Positions 32,475 through 41,339 of a stretch of DNA of 64,000 nucleotides are shown piece after piece. Source of the stretch: Ponticoccus alexandrii (GTDB lineage Bacteria > Pseudomonadota > Alphaproteobacteria > Rhodobacterales > Rhodobacteraceae). The notes beneath the pieces are model-generated. The model made no database searches. It was not told the origin of the DNA and saw nothing but the letters and a program-made list of their open reading frames with translations. Location: positions 2,480,001 to 2,544,000 of the forward strand of contig NZ_CP047166.1 of NCBI RefSeq assembly GCF_016806125.1, written 5' to 3'. The position numbers were made by a program, and so were the translations under genes. Numbering within the stretch: position 1 is the first letter of the stretch; each line of letters begins with the position of its first letter.

Positions 32475-33335
32475 ATGACAGAGATGACGCCCGTGACCGA
32501 CACCACCGCCTCCGCCGCCCCGGCCGCGAAGAAGCCTGCCGTTCCCGATGCCCAGACCGTGACCGAGGTCAGGCACTACACCGACCGGCTGTTTTCTTTC
32601 CGCTGCACGCGCCCCGCCTCGATGCGTTTCCGCTCGGGCGAGTTCGTGATGATCGGCCTGATGGCGATGAACGAGAAGACCGGCAAGGAAAAGCCCCTGC
32701 TGCGCGCCTATTCCATCGCTTCGCCCTCCTGGGACGAAGAGCTGGAGTTCTATTCGATCAAGGTTCCGGACGGCCCGCTGACCTCGAAGCTTCAGCACAT
32801 CAAGGTGGGGGACGAGATCATCTTGCGCCCCAAGCCCGTCGGCACGCTGGTCCATGACGCCCTTCTGCCCGGCAAGCGGCTTTGGTTCTTCGCCACCGGC
32901 ACCGGCTTTGCGCCATTCGCCTCGCTGCTGCGCGAGCCGCAGACCTTCGAGGATTACGACGAGATCATCATCACCCACACCTGCCGCGAGGCCGGCGAGC
33001 TGACCTATGGCCGCGAGTTGATCGAGGAGCTGAAGACCGACGAGCTTCTGAACGAGGTGATCGGCGAGGGCTTCTGGAAAAAGATCAAGTACTATCCGAC
33101 GACGACCCGCGAAGAGAGCGCGCGCATGGGCCGGATCACCGACCTGATGCGCTCTGGCGAGGCTTTCGCCGAACTGGGCGTCGAGCCGCTGAACCCCGCG
33201 ACCGACCGCGCGATGATCTGCGGCAACCTCGCCTTCAACCTCGAACTGAAAGAGATGCTGGAGGGCTACGGGCTTGAAGAAGGCGCCAACTCCGACCCCA
33301 AGCACTACGTGGTCGAGAAGGCCTTCCTCGACTGA
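32475..33335 (+). CDS. fpr: Ferredoxin-NADP reductase (Fpr type)
   Basis: A 286-residue FAD-dependent oxidoreductase. FAD motif LLRAYSIASPSWDEELEFYS (RxYS) at about 75-95, NADP-binding FFATGTGFAPFASLLR (GTGxAP) at about 140-155, then THTCREAGELTYGREL and MICGNLAFN; the C-terminus YVVEKAFLD is typical of subclass II bacterial Fpr. It transfers electrons between NADPH and ferredoxin or flavodoxin, which fits electron supply to CysI. The first 25 residues (Ala/Pro/Lys-rich) are an extension over the 257-residue family core. ATG 32475 is used; TTG 32469 or ATG 32484 are possible. Confidence 0.94.
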   Translation: MTEMTPVTDTTASAAPAAKKPAVPDAQTVTEVRHYTDRLFSFRCTRPASMRFRSGEFVMIGLMAMNEKTGKEKPLLRAYSIASPSWDEELEFYSIKVPDGPLTSKLQHIKVGDEIILRPKPVGTLVHDALLPGKRLWFFATGTGFAPFASLLREPQTFEDYDEIIITHTCREAGELTYGRELIEELKTDELLNEVIGEGFWKKIKYYPTTTREESARMGRITDLMRSGEAFAELGVEPLNPATDRAMICGNLAFNLELKEMLEGYGLEEGANSDPKHYVVEKAFLD

Positions 33336-33377
33336 GCCCGGGCCGCAACGGCCCGGCGCCGCGCCCCACAAAATGAA

Positions 33378-33406
33378 AACGCCCCCGACCGTCCGGCGGG
33401 GGCGTT
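33378..33406. terminator. Bidirectional terminator between fpr and the repeat protein gene
   Basis: Perfect 10-bp stem AACGCCCCCG (33378-33387) / CGGGGGCGTT (33397-33406), 9-base loop. On the minus strand, transcripts of the repeat protein end in this stem followed by TTCATTTTG; on the plus strand, fpr transcripts end in TT only. Located between convergent genes. Confidence 0.8.
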
Positions 33407-33433
33407 CCTGCATTCGGGGCCTGGGCCCGCGCC

Positions 33434-34465
33434 TTACTCTTCGGGCATCAGCATCCCGGACAGCTGTTCCAGCACCGCACCAAGGCTGTCCGGATTCTCC
33501 TCGGCCTGAACCAAGAGCGTCCGCGCGGCGGTCTGTTCGATGGTGCCCAGGTCCGATGCATCGATCCATGCGGTCAGCTTCTCGGCGTCGAAGCCCTCTT
33601 CGGTCAACAGCGCCTCGATATCCAGAGAGGCAACGTCGATCTCGACCGCATCCGGTGCTTCGGCAGGGGCGTCGGCAGGCTCGGCGGCGTCCTCGGGTGC
33701 ATCGGCGGGAGCCTCAGCCGCGTCGGCAGCCTCGGCACTGTCCTCGGGCGCAGCGGCGGGAGCGTCAGCCGCGTCGGCAGCATCGGCACTGTCCTCGGGC
33801 GCAGCGGCGGGGGCGTCAGCCGCGTCGGCAACCTCGGCACTGTCCTCGGGCGCAGCGGCGGGGGCCTCAGCCGCGTCGGCAGCATCGGCACTGTCCTCGG
33901 GCGCAGCAGCGGGGGCCTCAGCCGCGTCGGCAGCATCGGCACTGTCCTCGGGCGCAGCAGCGGGGGCGTCAGCCGCCTCTGCCGGCGCGTCGTCATCGTC
34001 CGACTGCGCGGCGTCCACCGCGCCCGAAACGGCCCCGGCCGCAGCTGCCAGAGCTGCTTCCGCGCGCTCTTCGGCAGTGCGGGCCGCCTGCTCGACCGCT
34101 TCGGCGCCTTCCGCCACAACCGCATCTGCGGCATCGGCAGCCGCGTCGGCGGCATCGGCGGCCGTGGCCTCAAGCCCCTCGACCGCGTCCTCGACGGCTT
34201 CGGCGGCCTCCTGCACCTCGCGCTCCACATCCGCTGCGGCTGCTGCCGCAGCCTCGTCTACCGCCTCGACCACCTCTGCGGCCTCGTCGGCAATCTCCTT
34301 CGCAGGGTCCTCGGCAGTGGCGACGGCCTCGTCCGCCTCACGGGCGACATCCTCCGCCAGACCGCTTGCGCCCTGCACCGGCTCTTCGGGTGTGTTGCCC
34401 GTGTACCAAAGATAACCGCCCACGGCGACAACCGCGGCCACCGCCGCCATGACCAGGTTCCGCAT
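33434..34465 (-). CDS. Membrane-anchored Ala/Asp/Glu-rich repeat protein
   Basis: A 343-residue protein. An N-terminal membrane helix (about 3-20) is followed by a long acidic, alanine-rich region (about 25-165) predicted as helical rod with Glu/Ala heptad-like pattern, then 17-residue tandem repeats of type APAAAPEDSADAADAAE (five good copies plus a degenerate one), and a small globular-looking C-terminus (about 275-343) with LDIEALLTEEGFDAEKL and QTAARTLLVQAEENPD. It probably sits in the periplasm anchored to the inner membrane. Similar anchored Ala-rich proteins occur next to infC in roseobacters, but no function is known. The ATG at 34465 has a weak ribosome binding site (AGGGGGAGT). Confidence 0.8.
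   Translation of the reverse strand: MRNLVMAAVAAVVAVGGYLWYTGNTPEEPVQGASGLAEDVAREADEAVATAEDPAKEIADEAAEVVEAVDEAAAAAAADVEREVQEAAEAVEDAVEGLEATAADAADAAADAADAVVAEGAEAVEQAARTAEERAEAALAAAAGAVSGAVDAAQSDDDDAPAEAADAPAAAPEDSADAADAAEAPAAAPEDSADAADAAEAPAAAPEDSAEVADAADAPAAAPEDSADAADAADAPAAAPEDSAEAADAAEAPADAPEDAAEPADAPAEAPDAVEIDVASLDIEALLTEEGFDAEKLTAWIDASDLGTIEQTAARTLLVQAEENPDSLGAVLEQLSGMLMPEE
33690..33995 (-). repeat. 51-bp tandem repeats within the Ala-rich gene
   Basis: The plus-strand motif TCCTCGGG recurs at 33690, 33741, 33792, 33843, 33894 and 33945, exactly 51 bp apart, giving about six in-frame copies of a 17-codon unit. The inner four are nearly identical at DNA level, indicating recent expansion or homogenisation; copy number is likely variable between strains. 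Confidence 0.9.
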
Positions 34466-34663
34466 ATCGGACTCCCCCTGCCTGTCTTTCCAAAAGGATA
34501 CGCGGCCCCCCGCGCGCTCGGGCCAAGAATGTGCCCCCCCTGCGCCGACCGCAAGCCGAAAGCGCCCGGCTTCACCGCATGGGCGCGGAATTGCCGCTTG
34601 AAACACCCCCTGTGCAAGTTTACCTTGGCGCCCTGACGAGCAACCGCGACAAGGAGATTTCCG

Positions 34664-35209
34664 ATAGCCCGCCGACCGCACAATGCGCCGCCCACGCGCG
34701 ACACTGGACCCCGCGTCAATGATCGCATCCGGGCACCCGAAATCCGTCTCATCGGCGCCGAAGGCGAGAACGTCGGGGTCGTAACCCCGACGCGCGCCAT
34801 GGAGATGGCCGAACAGGCCGGTCTTGACCTGGTGGAGATCTCGCCGAACGCGAACCCGCCGGTCTGCAAGATCATGGATTTCGGCAAGTTCAAGTACGAG
34901 ACCCAGAAGCGTGAAGCCGAAGCGCGCAAGAAGCAGAAGATCATCGAGGTCAAGGAAGTGAAGTTCCGTCCCGGCACGGACAACCACGACTACGACGTCA
35001 AGATGCGCAATGTCTTCAAGTTCCTCGAGCACGGCGACAAGGTGAAGGTCACCCTGCGTTTCCGGGGCCGCGAGATGGCACACCAGGATCTGGGCCGCGA
35101 CCTGCTGCAACGCGTCGCCGAAGACGTCAAGGAAATCGGCAAGGTTGAAAACATGCCGAAGATGGAAGGGCGCCAGATGGTCATGATGATCGGCCCGACG
35201 GCCAAATGA
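34664..35209 (+). CDS. infC: Translation initiation factor IF-3 with ATA start codon
   Basis: A 181-residue IF-3. Translation most likely begins at ATA 34664: AAGGAG lies 8 bases upstream, an in-frame stop (TGA 34634) precedes it, and no ATG, GTG or TTG occurs in frame until ATG 34799, which would remove the essential N-terminal domain ([29 protein letters not shown]). The linker [11 protein letters not shown] and C-terminal domain ([32 protein letters not shown]) are complete. In Escherichia coli infC starts with AUU, and IF-3 itself discriminates against such codons, giving autoregulation; ATA would serve the same purpose here. Confidence 0.92.
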   Translation: MARRPHNAPPTRDTGPRVNDRIRAPEIRLIGAEGENVGVVTPTRAMEMAEQAGLDLVEISPNANPPVCKIMDFGKFKYETQKREAEARKKQKIIEVKEVKFRPGTDNHDYDVKMRNVFKFLEHGDKVKVTLRFRGREMAHQDLGRDLLQRVAEDVKEIGKVENMPKMEGRQMVMMIGPTAK

Positions 35210-35228
35210 CCGCCTTGTGATCCATACG

Positions 35229-35255
35229 GCCCGCCTTCCGGCGGGCTTTTTCTTT
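35229..35255 (+). terminator. Rho-independent terminator after infC
   Basis: Stem GCCCGCC (35229-35235) / GGCGGGC (35240-35246), tetraloop TTCC, then TTTTTCTTT. A textbook intrinsic terminator 20 bp after the stop. Confidence 0.95.
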
Positions 35256-35558
35256 GCCCCGGGGCAGCAGCGCCTGCCCGTCCGGCGCCCGGCAGACTGG
35301 CCCCGGCGCCGAAACTGGATTCTTTACCCCCTGCGGCCTGCCCGGATAAATGGACGGGCCGCGCGGCCCGGGAGGGTCTGAAAGCGTCCCTGCCCCGTTG
35401 CGAGCAAAGGCAAGGACCGAGGGCAGCGGCCCGGCCACCGACAACAGGCTTCCGCGCCCGACGCCGCCCCTTTCGTCCCGGCACGGCACGCGATGCGCCT
35501 TCGGTCTGCCTGCGGCGCGGGGTCGATGCGCCCGGGTCGCATGACGGGCGGACCGGCG
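35256..35558. other. Intergenic region between infC and the molybdopterin-binding gene
   Basis: About 300 bp of GC-rich sequence between two convergent genes. Frames here read as low-complexity shadows, with no ribosome binding sites or family motifs. The stem GGACGGGCCGCGCGGCCCGG near 35350 may be structural. I see no gene. Confidence 0.5.
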
Positions 35559-36551
35559 TCACGCCTCGCGCAGGCGGCCCCGCACCGGGATCTCTTTCAG
35601 CAGGCCGCCCACCCCCATGGCGGCGATGTCGGCGGGTGTCACCCTCACCCCGCACAGCAGCCGTTCCAGCACCCAGTCGGCCCCGTTGAGCGCCGGAGAG
35701 CGGGCGCAGCCCGGCAGGCCGATCACCGGGCGCGCGTCCAGCGTGCCGTAGAACAGCAGGTTGCCCGGGTCGACCGGCATGCCGAAATGGGCGATCGTTC
35801 CCCCGGCGGCGCGCAGCGCGGCGGGCGCGACATCGTGCAGGTCCGAGGTGGCAGAGCCGGTCAGGATCAGGATGGCATCGGCGGTGCTGGCGCGGATGGC
35901 GTCAGAGAGCGGCTCCATCCGGTGCGGCACAACCCGGACCGGGCCAAGCGCCACGCCCAGCCGACCCAGCCGCTCTGCGGTCACCGCCTGCCCCTTCTCG
36001 CCGGTCTCGCTGCCGTCCGTGTCGGTCTGGATCAGGTCGGCGCGCCCGGCCCGCACGCGGCAGAGCCGCAGGGCCGACTGACCGGCAAGGCAGGCGGCTT
36101 CCAGCGCGGCCCCGGGCACGGCGTAAGAGATGATCTTGACCGTCGCCACCATGGTCCGGTCGGCCACGCGCTGCCACGGCGGCACGGTGGCGACCGTGAT
36201 CATCGGATGCAGCGCGTTCAGGGCGTGGATACGGTCGGCCAGCACTTCGATCACACCCGGCGCGGTGGCATGGATGTTCACCCGGCCCGTTGCCGCCCGG
36301 CCCAGCCGCAGCCCGGCCCGCTCCGGGTCCGGCACGATGGCCTGCGCAAGGCGCTGCGCCGCCGCGTCCTCGCCCAGGTCGCCGGGCTCCAGCCTTGCCG
36401 CGATGACGGCGGTCTCTCCGGCGCTGCGCAGGCGTCCGATCTCGGCCTCGGCCAGCACGGTGCCCTTCTTCAGCCTGCCGTCCGGCAGACGCAGGGAATG
36501 GGCCAGCACCGCGCCTTCGGCCTCGGCAAGGGGGACGGGGCCGAATTTCAT
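35559..36551 (-). CDS. Molybdopterin-binding (MoeA/MoaB-like) protein
   Basis: A 330-residue protein with a MoaB/MogA-like molybdopterin-binding domain in its C-terminal two thirds: ADAILILTGSATSDLHDVAP and GTIAHFGMPVDPGNLLFYGT with GLPGCARSPALNG at the end of the domain, the pattern of MoeA-like proteins. The N-terminal 60 residues (VPLAEAEGAVLAHSLRLPDG, KKGTVLAEAEI) resemble the MoeA domain that binds the cofactor precursor. It probably handles molybdenum cofactor for a molybdenum hydroxylase. The start overlaps the stop of xdhC as ATGA, so the two are translationally coupled. Confidence 0.86.
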   Translation of the reverse strand: MKFGPVPLAEAEGAVLAHSLRLPDGRLKKGTVLAEAEIGRLRSAGETAVIAARLEPGDLGEDAAAQRLAQAIVPDPERAGLRLGRAATGRVNIHATAPGVIEVLADRIHALNALHPMITVATVPPWQRVADRTMVATVKIISYAVPGAALEAACLAGQSALRLCRVRAGRADLIQTDTDGSETGEKGQAVTAERLGRLGVALGPVRVVPHRMEPLSDAIRASTADAILILTGSATSDLHDVAPAALRAAGGTIAHFGMPVDPGNLLFYGTLDARPVIGLPGCARSPALNGADWVLERLLCGVRVTPADIAAMGVGGLLKEIPVRGRLREA

Positions 36552-37519
36552 GCGCCCCGCCTCAGCACCCGGGTCATTTCCGCCATGACCGAAACCGCGA
36601 TCTCTGCCGGCGAGGCGGCGCCGATGTCCAGCCCGACGGGCCCGTGGATCTGCGCGATCTCGGCCTCGGTGAACCCGGCCTGCGTCAGCCGCTCGACCCG
36701 CTTGGCATGGGTCCGCGTGGAGCCCAGGGCGCCGATGTAGAAGCACCCCCTGCGCAGGGCCGCCTCCAGCGCCGGATCGTCCAGCTTGGGGTCGTGCGTC
36801 AGCAGCACCAGCGCCGTGCGGCTGTCCGGCCCCACCTGCCCGACCGCCTCGTCGGGCCAGTCGTGCAAGAGGCGGGTGTCGGGAAAGCGTGCGGGCGAGG
36901 CGAAGGTTTCGCGCGGGTCGATCACCACCGGATCGTAGCCCGCCAGACGCGCCATCGGCACCAGGGCCTGCGCGATATGCACCGCCCCCACGACGATCAG
37001 CCGAAGCGGCGGGTTGTGGATGGCAACGAAACGGCGCGGTGCCTCCTCTTCGAAGCCGGAGCGGTCCATGCGAAAGCGCACCGCGTGCCCCGCCCGGTCC
37101 AGCCGCCGCGCGCCAGTGTCGAGATCGGCCACAAGGGCAACCGGCTGCCGGGCTGCCCGGGCCGCGACAAGCTCTGCCAGCAGCGCCTCTGTGAGGGCGC
37201 CGCCCACCGGGTCGACCATCACCCGGATGGTGCCGCCACAGGCGAGGCCCACGGCAAAGGCATCGTCGTCGGAGACGCCGAACTCCAGCTCGCGGGTCTT
37301 GCCGTCCTCCAGCGCCTCCAGCGCCTCGACGATCACCGCGCCTTCGACGCAGCCGCCCGAAACCGACCCGGCGATCTCTCCGCCCCCGGAAATCGCCAGC
37401 ATCGAGCCGACGCGCCGGGGCGCCGATCCCCATGTCTGGGTCACGGTGGCCAGCACCGCACCGGTGCCGTCGCGATGCCAGGCCAGCGCCTGTTCCGGAA
37501 TGTCGTCGAAGCTGTCCAT
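36548..37519 (-). CDS. xdhC: XdhC/CoxI-family molybdoenzyme maturation factor
   Basis: A 323-residue XdhC-family protein: the N-terminal XdhC/CoxI domain (about 10-75: TGAVLATVTQTWGSAPRRVG and SGGCVEGAVI with the conserved Cys in SGGC) and a C-terminal Rossmann-like domain (about 155-300: RLIVVGAVHIAQAL, VVIDPR, VLLTHDPKLDDPAL, FYIGALGSTRTHAKR). The family binds molybdenum cofactor, protects it and inserts the sulfurated form into xanthine dehydrogenase or CO-dehydrogenase-type enzymes. ATG 37519 follows GCAGAGGAC; a longer frame to 37543 is less likely. No molybdenum hydroxylase subunit lies in the window. Confidence 0.92.
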   Translation of the reverse strand: MDSFDDIPEQALAWHRDGTGAVLATVTQTWGSAPRRVGSMLAISGGGEIAGSVSGGCVEGAVIVEALEALEDGKTRELEFGVSDDDAFAVGLACGGTIRVMVDPVGGALTEALLAELVAARAARQPVALVADLDTGARRLDRAGHAVRFRMDRSGFEEEAPRRFVAIHNPPLRLIVVGAVHIAQALVPMARLAGYDPVVIDPRETFASPARFPDTRLLHDWPDEAVGQVGPDSRTALVLLTHDPKLDDPALEAALRRGCFYIGALGSTRTHAKRVERLTQAGFTEAEIAQIHGPVGLDIGAASPAEIAVSVMAEMTRVLRRGA

Positions 37520-37636
37520 GCCGTTCGTCCTCTGCCTTGCCACGGTCTATCACGCCGCGCGCCGCTGTCGCCCCCGACTAAAGGCCGCCCCAACCCCGGT
37601 TGCAAGGCGCTGTCGCGGTCGGGGCAAGCGGGACGG

Positions 37637-38818
37637 TCAGGCCCCCTGCCCCTGCGCGGTTACGTCGTGGCGGTAGATCCAGTCGAACTGGCCGACCAGA
37701 CGGCCCGGCGCCAGCCGCCCGACCGCGCCCAGCCCAAGATGCGCGACGCTCCGGACCAGCGGATTGCGCAGGTGGTATTTCCACGCATTGCCCTCGGCCG
37801 CCTGCACCACGCGGCGCACCCGCGCCTCGCGCCGCTGCTGGTAGGCGGCAAGCCCGGTCTGGATGTCGGGCGCCCGCTCCAGGGCGTCGCCCAGCACCCA
37901 GGCGTCTTCCAACGCCATATTGGCCCCCTGCGCCATGAAGGGCAGCGTCGGATGCGCCGCATCCCCCAGAAGCGCCACGCCCGCACCGTGCCAGACCCGC
38001 GCCACCGGGTGCCGGAACAGCCCCCAGAGGCCCGGCGCCTCGACCTGTTCCAGCAGCGCGGGCACGTCGCCACCGAAACCCGCAAAGGCACGGCGCAGGT
38101 TGGCGGGAACGTCGCTGTGCGACCAACCCTCGGCCACCCAGTCCCGCCGCTCTTCCGCCGCGACGATGTTGACGAACCTGCCGCCGCGCAGCGGGTAGCT
38201 GACAAGGTGGCGGCCCGGCCCCATGTGGACCCGCGCCTCCGCCGGGTGCCCGACCGTGTTCGGCACCACGGCGCGCCACGCCACCTGCCCGGTGAAGAAC
38301 GGCGCCGCCACCCCGTTCAGGGCCGGGCGCAGGACGGAATGCAGCCCCTCGGCCCCGATCACCAGATCGGCGCGGCCCTCGTCGCCGGTCCGGCAGACCA
38401 CACGGGGCGGATCGCCCGGCACGATCGCGCGCACAGCCTGAAGCAGGCGCACCCGCACCCCGGCCTCGCGCGCCGCCGCAGCCAACAGGTCGATCAGGTC
38501 AGCGCGATGCACGAAACGGTAGCTTTGCGCCTCGGGCAGGCCTGAGAGGTCCAGCGAGACCACCTCGCGCCCCCGCCGGAAGTCGCGCAGCGAGACCGCT
38601 TGCCCGCGGACCGTAGCCGCGCGAAAGGCGGCGCCCAGTCCCAGCGCCTCAAGGACGCGCAGGCCGTTTGGGCTGACCTGTATGCCCGCACCGACCTCAC
38701 GGATCGCCTCGGCCTGTTCCAGCACGCGCACCTCTGCGCCGCGCTGGCGCAGCGCCAGCGCCGCCGCCAGCCCGCCGATGCCGCCGCCGACGACCGTGAC
38801 CTCCATTCCCTTCAGCAT
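37637..38818 (-). CDS. FAD-dependent aromatic-ring monooxygenase (salicylate hydroxylase type)
   Basis: A 393-residue class A flavoprotein monooxygenase. FAD dinucleotide-binding GGGIGGLAAALALRQRG at about 11-27 with Glu34 in VLEQAE, the NAD(P)H/FAD DG-like motif DLVIGAEGLHSVLR (about 150-163) and the FAD ribityl motif GVALLGDAAHPTLPFMAQGA (about 282-301). Such enzymes hydroxylate aromatic acids such as salicylate or 3-hydroxybenzoate with NAD(P)H and oxygen. The nearby xdhC/MoeA-like pair lies downstream on the same strand, but a common pathway is only a guess. ATG 38818 is the first start; ATG 38806 is an alternative. Confidence 0.9.
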   Translation of the reverse strand: MLKGMEVTVVGGGIGGLAAALALRQRGAEVRVLEQAEAIREVGAGIQVSPNGLRVLEALGLGAAFRAATVRGQAVSLRDFRRGREVVSLDLSGLPEAQSYRFVHRADLIDLLAAAAREAGVRVRLLQAVRAIVPGDPPRVVCRTGDEGRADLVIGAEGLHSVLRPALNGVAAPFFTGQVAWRAVVPNTVGHPAEARVHMGPGRHLVSYPLRGGRFVNIVAAEERRDWVAEGWSHSDVPANLRRAFAGFGGDVPALLEQVEAPGLWGLFRHPVARVWHGAGVALLGDAAHPTLPFMAQGANMALEDAWVLGDALERAPDIQTGLAAYQQRREARVRRVVQAAEGNAWKYHLRNPLVRSVAHLGLGAVGRLAPGRLVGQFDWIYRHDVTAQGQGA

Positions 38819-38935
38819 GTCACCCCCGAATGCAAAGAACGCCGAGGCGAGCCCCGGCGTCCCTATGTCCCGTCCTGCCGCCCGAACCGCGCTCCTCCCG
38901 GCTCTGGCTGCACGGCCTTGCCCCCGACGCGGGGC

Positions 38936-39358
38936 TCAGTCGTCGCGGTGCACCTTCTCGCGGCGCTCGTGACGCTCCTGCGCCTCGAGGCTCATGGTGG
39001 CGATGGGGCGCGCGTCCAGTCGCTTCAGCGAGATCGGCTCTCCGGTCACTTCGCAGTAGCCGTATTCGCCCTCTTCCAGACGGCGCAGAGCAGCGTCGAT
39101 CTTGTTGACCAGCTTGCGCTGGCGGTCGCGGGTCCGCAGTTCCAGCGCGCGGTCGGTTTCCTCGCTCGCGCGGTCGTTCACGTCGGGAATGTTGCGGGTT
39201 CCGGCCTGCAGGGTTTCGATGGTGTCACGGCTGTCCGCCAGCAAGTCGTTCTTCCATGCGATGAGCTTGCGTCGGAAATACTCCGTCTGCTTTTCGTTCA
39301 TGAAAGGTTCATCTTCAGCCGGCCGGTAATCGTCCGGCAGAAAGCTTTCTGGTTTCAT
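38936..39358 (-). CDS. dksA: DksA-type RNA polymerase regulator with degenerate zinc finger
   Basis: A 140-residue DksA. The coiled-coil with acidic tip is DSRDTIETLQAGTRNIPDVN and ASEETDRALELRTRDRQRK (about 52-95), containing the Asp-x-x-Ala tip motif (DRAS). The zinc-finger region reads YGYCEVTGEPISLKRLDARP and IATMSLEAQERHE: only one cysteine remains of four, as in Rhodobacter-type DksA, which works without zinc. DksA binds the secondary channel of RNA polymerase and with ppGpp controls rRNA and amino acid promoters. ATG 39358 follows GAGGGAG. It is divergent from the MoxR gene (168 bp between starts). Confidence 0.94.
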   Translation of the reverse strand: MKPESFLPDDYRPAEDEPFMNEKQTEYFRRKLIAWKNDLLADSRDTIETLQAGTRNIPDVNDRASEETDRALELRTRDRQRKLVNKIDAALRRLEEGEYGYCEVTGEPISLKRLDARPIATMSLEAQERHERREKVHRDD

Positions 39359-39526
39359 GGTTGCTCCCTCGTCTACGCCAATTTGACCCATGGAAAATTC
39401 CCTAGATATCTGGCACCCCTACGGGGTGGACTTAACCGAAGGTCGCTGTCTTGTCACTACACAATAGCGCGGCCCGGGGCCGGTTTAGGCCCGCCGATGA
39501 AACCTTTTGTGAAGGATGCCTGACGA

Positions 39527-40366
<840 letters not shown>

Positions 40367-40494
40367 TCCCGGACACGCAGCGCGCCTGACCCGCTTACGC
40401 GGCGGCGCCCTTGGGCCATGCCGGGCGTGGTCTGGCGGGTGGGCCGCCGGTCCCCGCCCGGGGCCCGGTCGGGACGCCCGGCAGGCTTGGCCCT

Positions 40495-41088
40495 CTAGGC
40501 GACAAGTTCCTGCTTCAGATCGCGGCGACGGCGCGCCGATGTGATCTGCCGCGTCAGCACGTCCTCCGACCGGTAGCTGACCGTCCCGCCTTCATCCCGG
40601 ACTTCGAACCGCTTGTAGCCGCCCATCAGCCGCTTGGCCTGCTGCGCGGCCACGATCACCGTGATTTCGACACTGTCGGGCACGCGTCCATCGGCGTCCT
40701 CCATCGCACGCTCGCAGATCCGGCGAAACGCACCGATGTCCAGCACCTCGCCCCCGGACAGCGGTCCCTGGTTGGTGCGGTCGCGCATCTCGCCGCCCAG
40801 CGGATCGTCTTCGTGGACCCGGTCGGTGACCAGCGTCGCAAAGCGCTCTTCCCCCGCACGGACGTCCACCTTGATGCCAAGGATATAGACCATGTCGGAC
40901 CCCATGTTGGTCACAAGGCAGCGCGCCTCGCCATCGGTGTCCGTGGCGCTTGCGATATGGACGACGGCGCGGTTGGCACGCCGGAAGCTGGTCAGGAACA
41001 GGTGCAGGTAGGCCAGCCAGACCAACAACATGGCCCCGTTCAGCACCACGTTCAGCGCGCCGCTGTGGTCTTGCAGCCAGTCAATCAT
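40495..41088 (-). CDS. Single-pass membrane protein of unknown function
   Basis: A 197-residue protein with one N-terminal membrane helix (about 13-34, VVLNGAMLLVWLAYLHLFLTSF) and a soluble domain with beta-rich pattern: VHIASATDTDGEARCLVTNM, MVYILGIKVDV, CERAMEDADGRVP, SVEITVIVAAQQAKRLMGGY, then a basic C-terminus (SARRRRDLKQEL). I do not recognise the family. ATG 41088 follows GCGGAGGCGCG; the longer frame to 41229 is not needed. It is convergent with the MoxR gene and divergent from the AEC transporter gene. Confidence 0.7.
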   Translation of the reverse strand: MIDWLQDHSGALNVVLNGAMLLVWLAYLHLFLTSFRRANRAVVHIASATDTDGEARCLVTNMGSDMVYILGIKVDVRAGEERFATLVTDRVHEDDPLGGEMRDRTNQGPLSGGEVLDIGAFRRICERAMEDADGRVPDSVEITVIVAAQQAKRLMGGYKRFEVRDEGGTVSYRSEDVLTRQITSARRRRDLKQELVA

Positions 41089-41339
41089 TCGCGCCTCCGC
41101 CAGGGTTCGATGCGCTGGCCCAACACCGCCATGGCGCCAGAGTTCCGGGACGGCGCCGGACCTTGCCCGTCCACCGGTCGTGCGGCGCCCCCAAGCGTCC
41201 GGCCCGGTATCCGCCCCCGAAGCCGTCACCCGCGCCCGCCCGGTTCAGCGCCGCCGCGTGCTGACCCAGCCGCCCACCGGTACTTGCACCCCCTGACCGC
41301 GCGTGCTTTGTCAGGCCCCAGACCCCGAAAGCCCCCCAG

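Noticed and set aside
33690-33995. CRISPR array
   Set aside because: The exact 51-bp periodicity is in frame inside a coding gene and has no variable spacers; it is a protein repeat.
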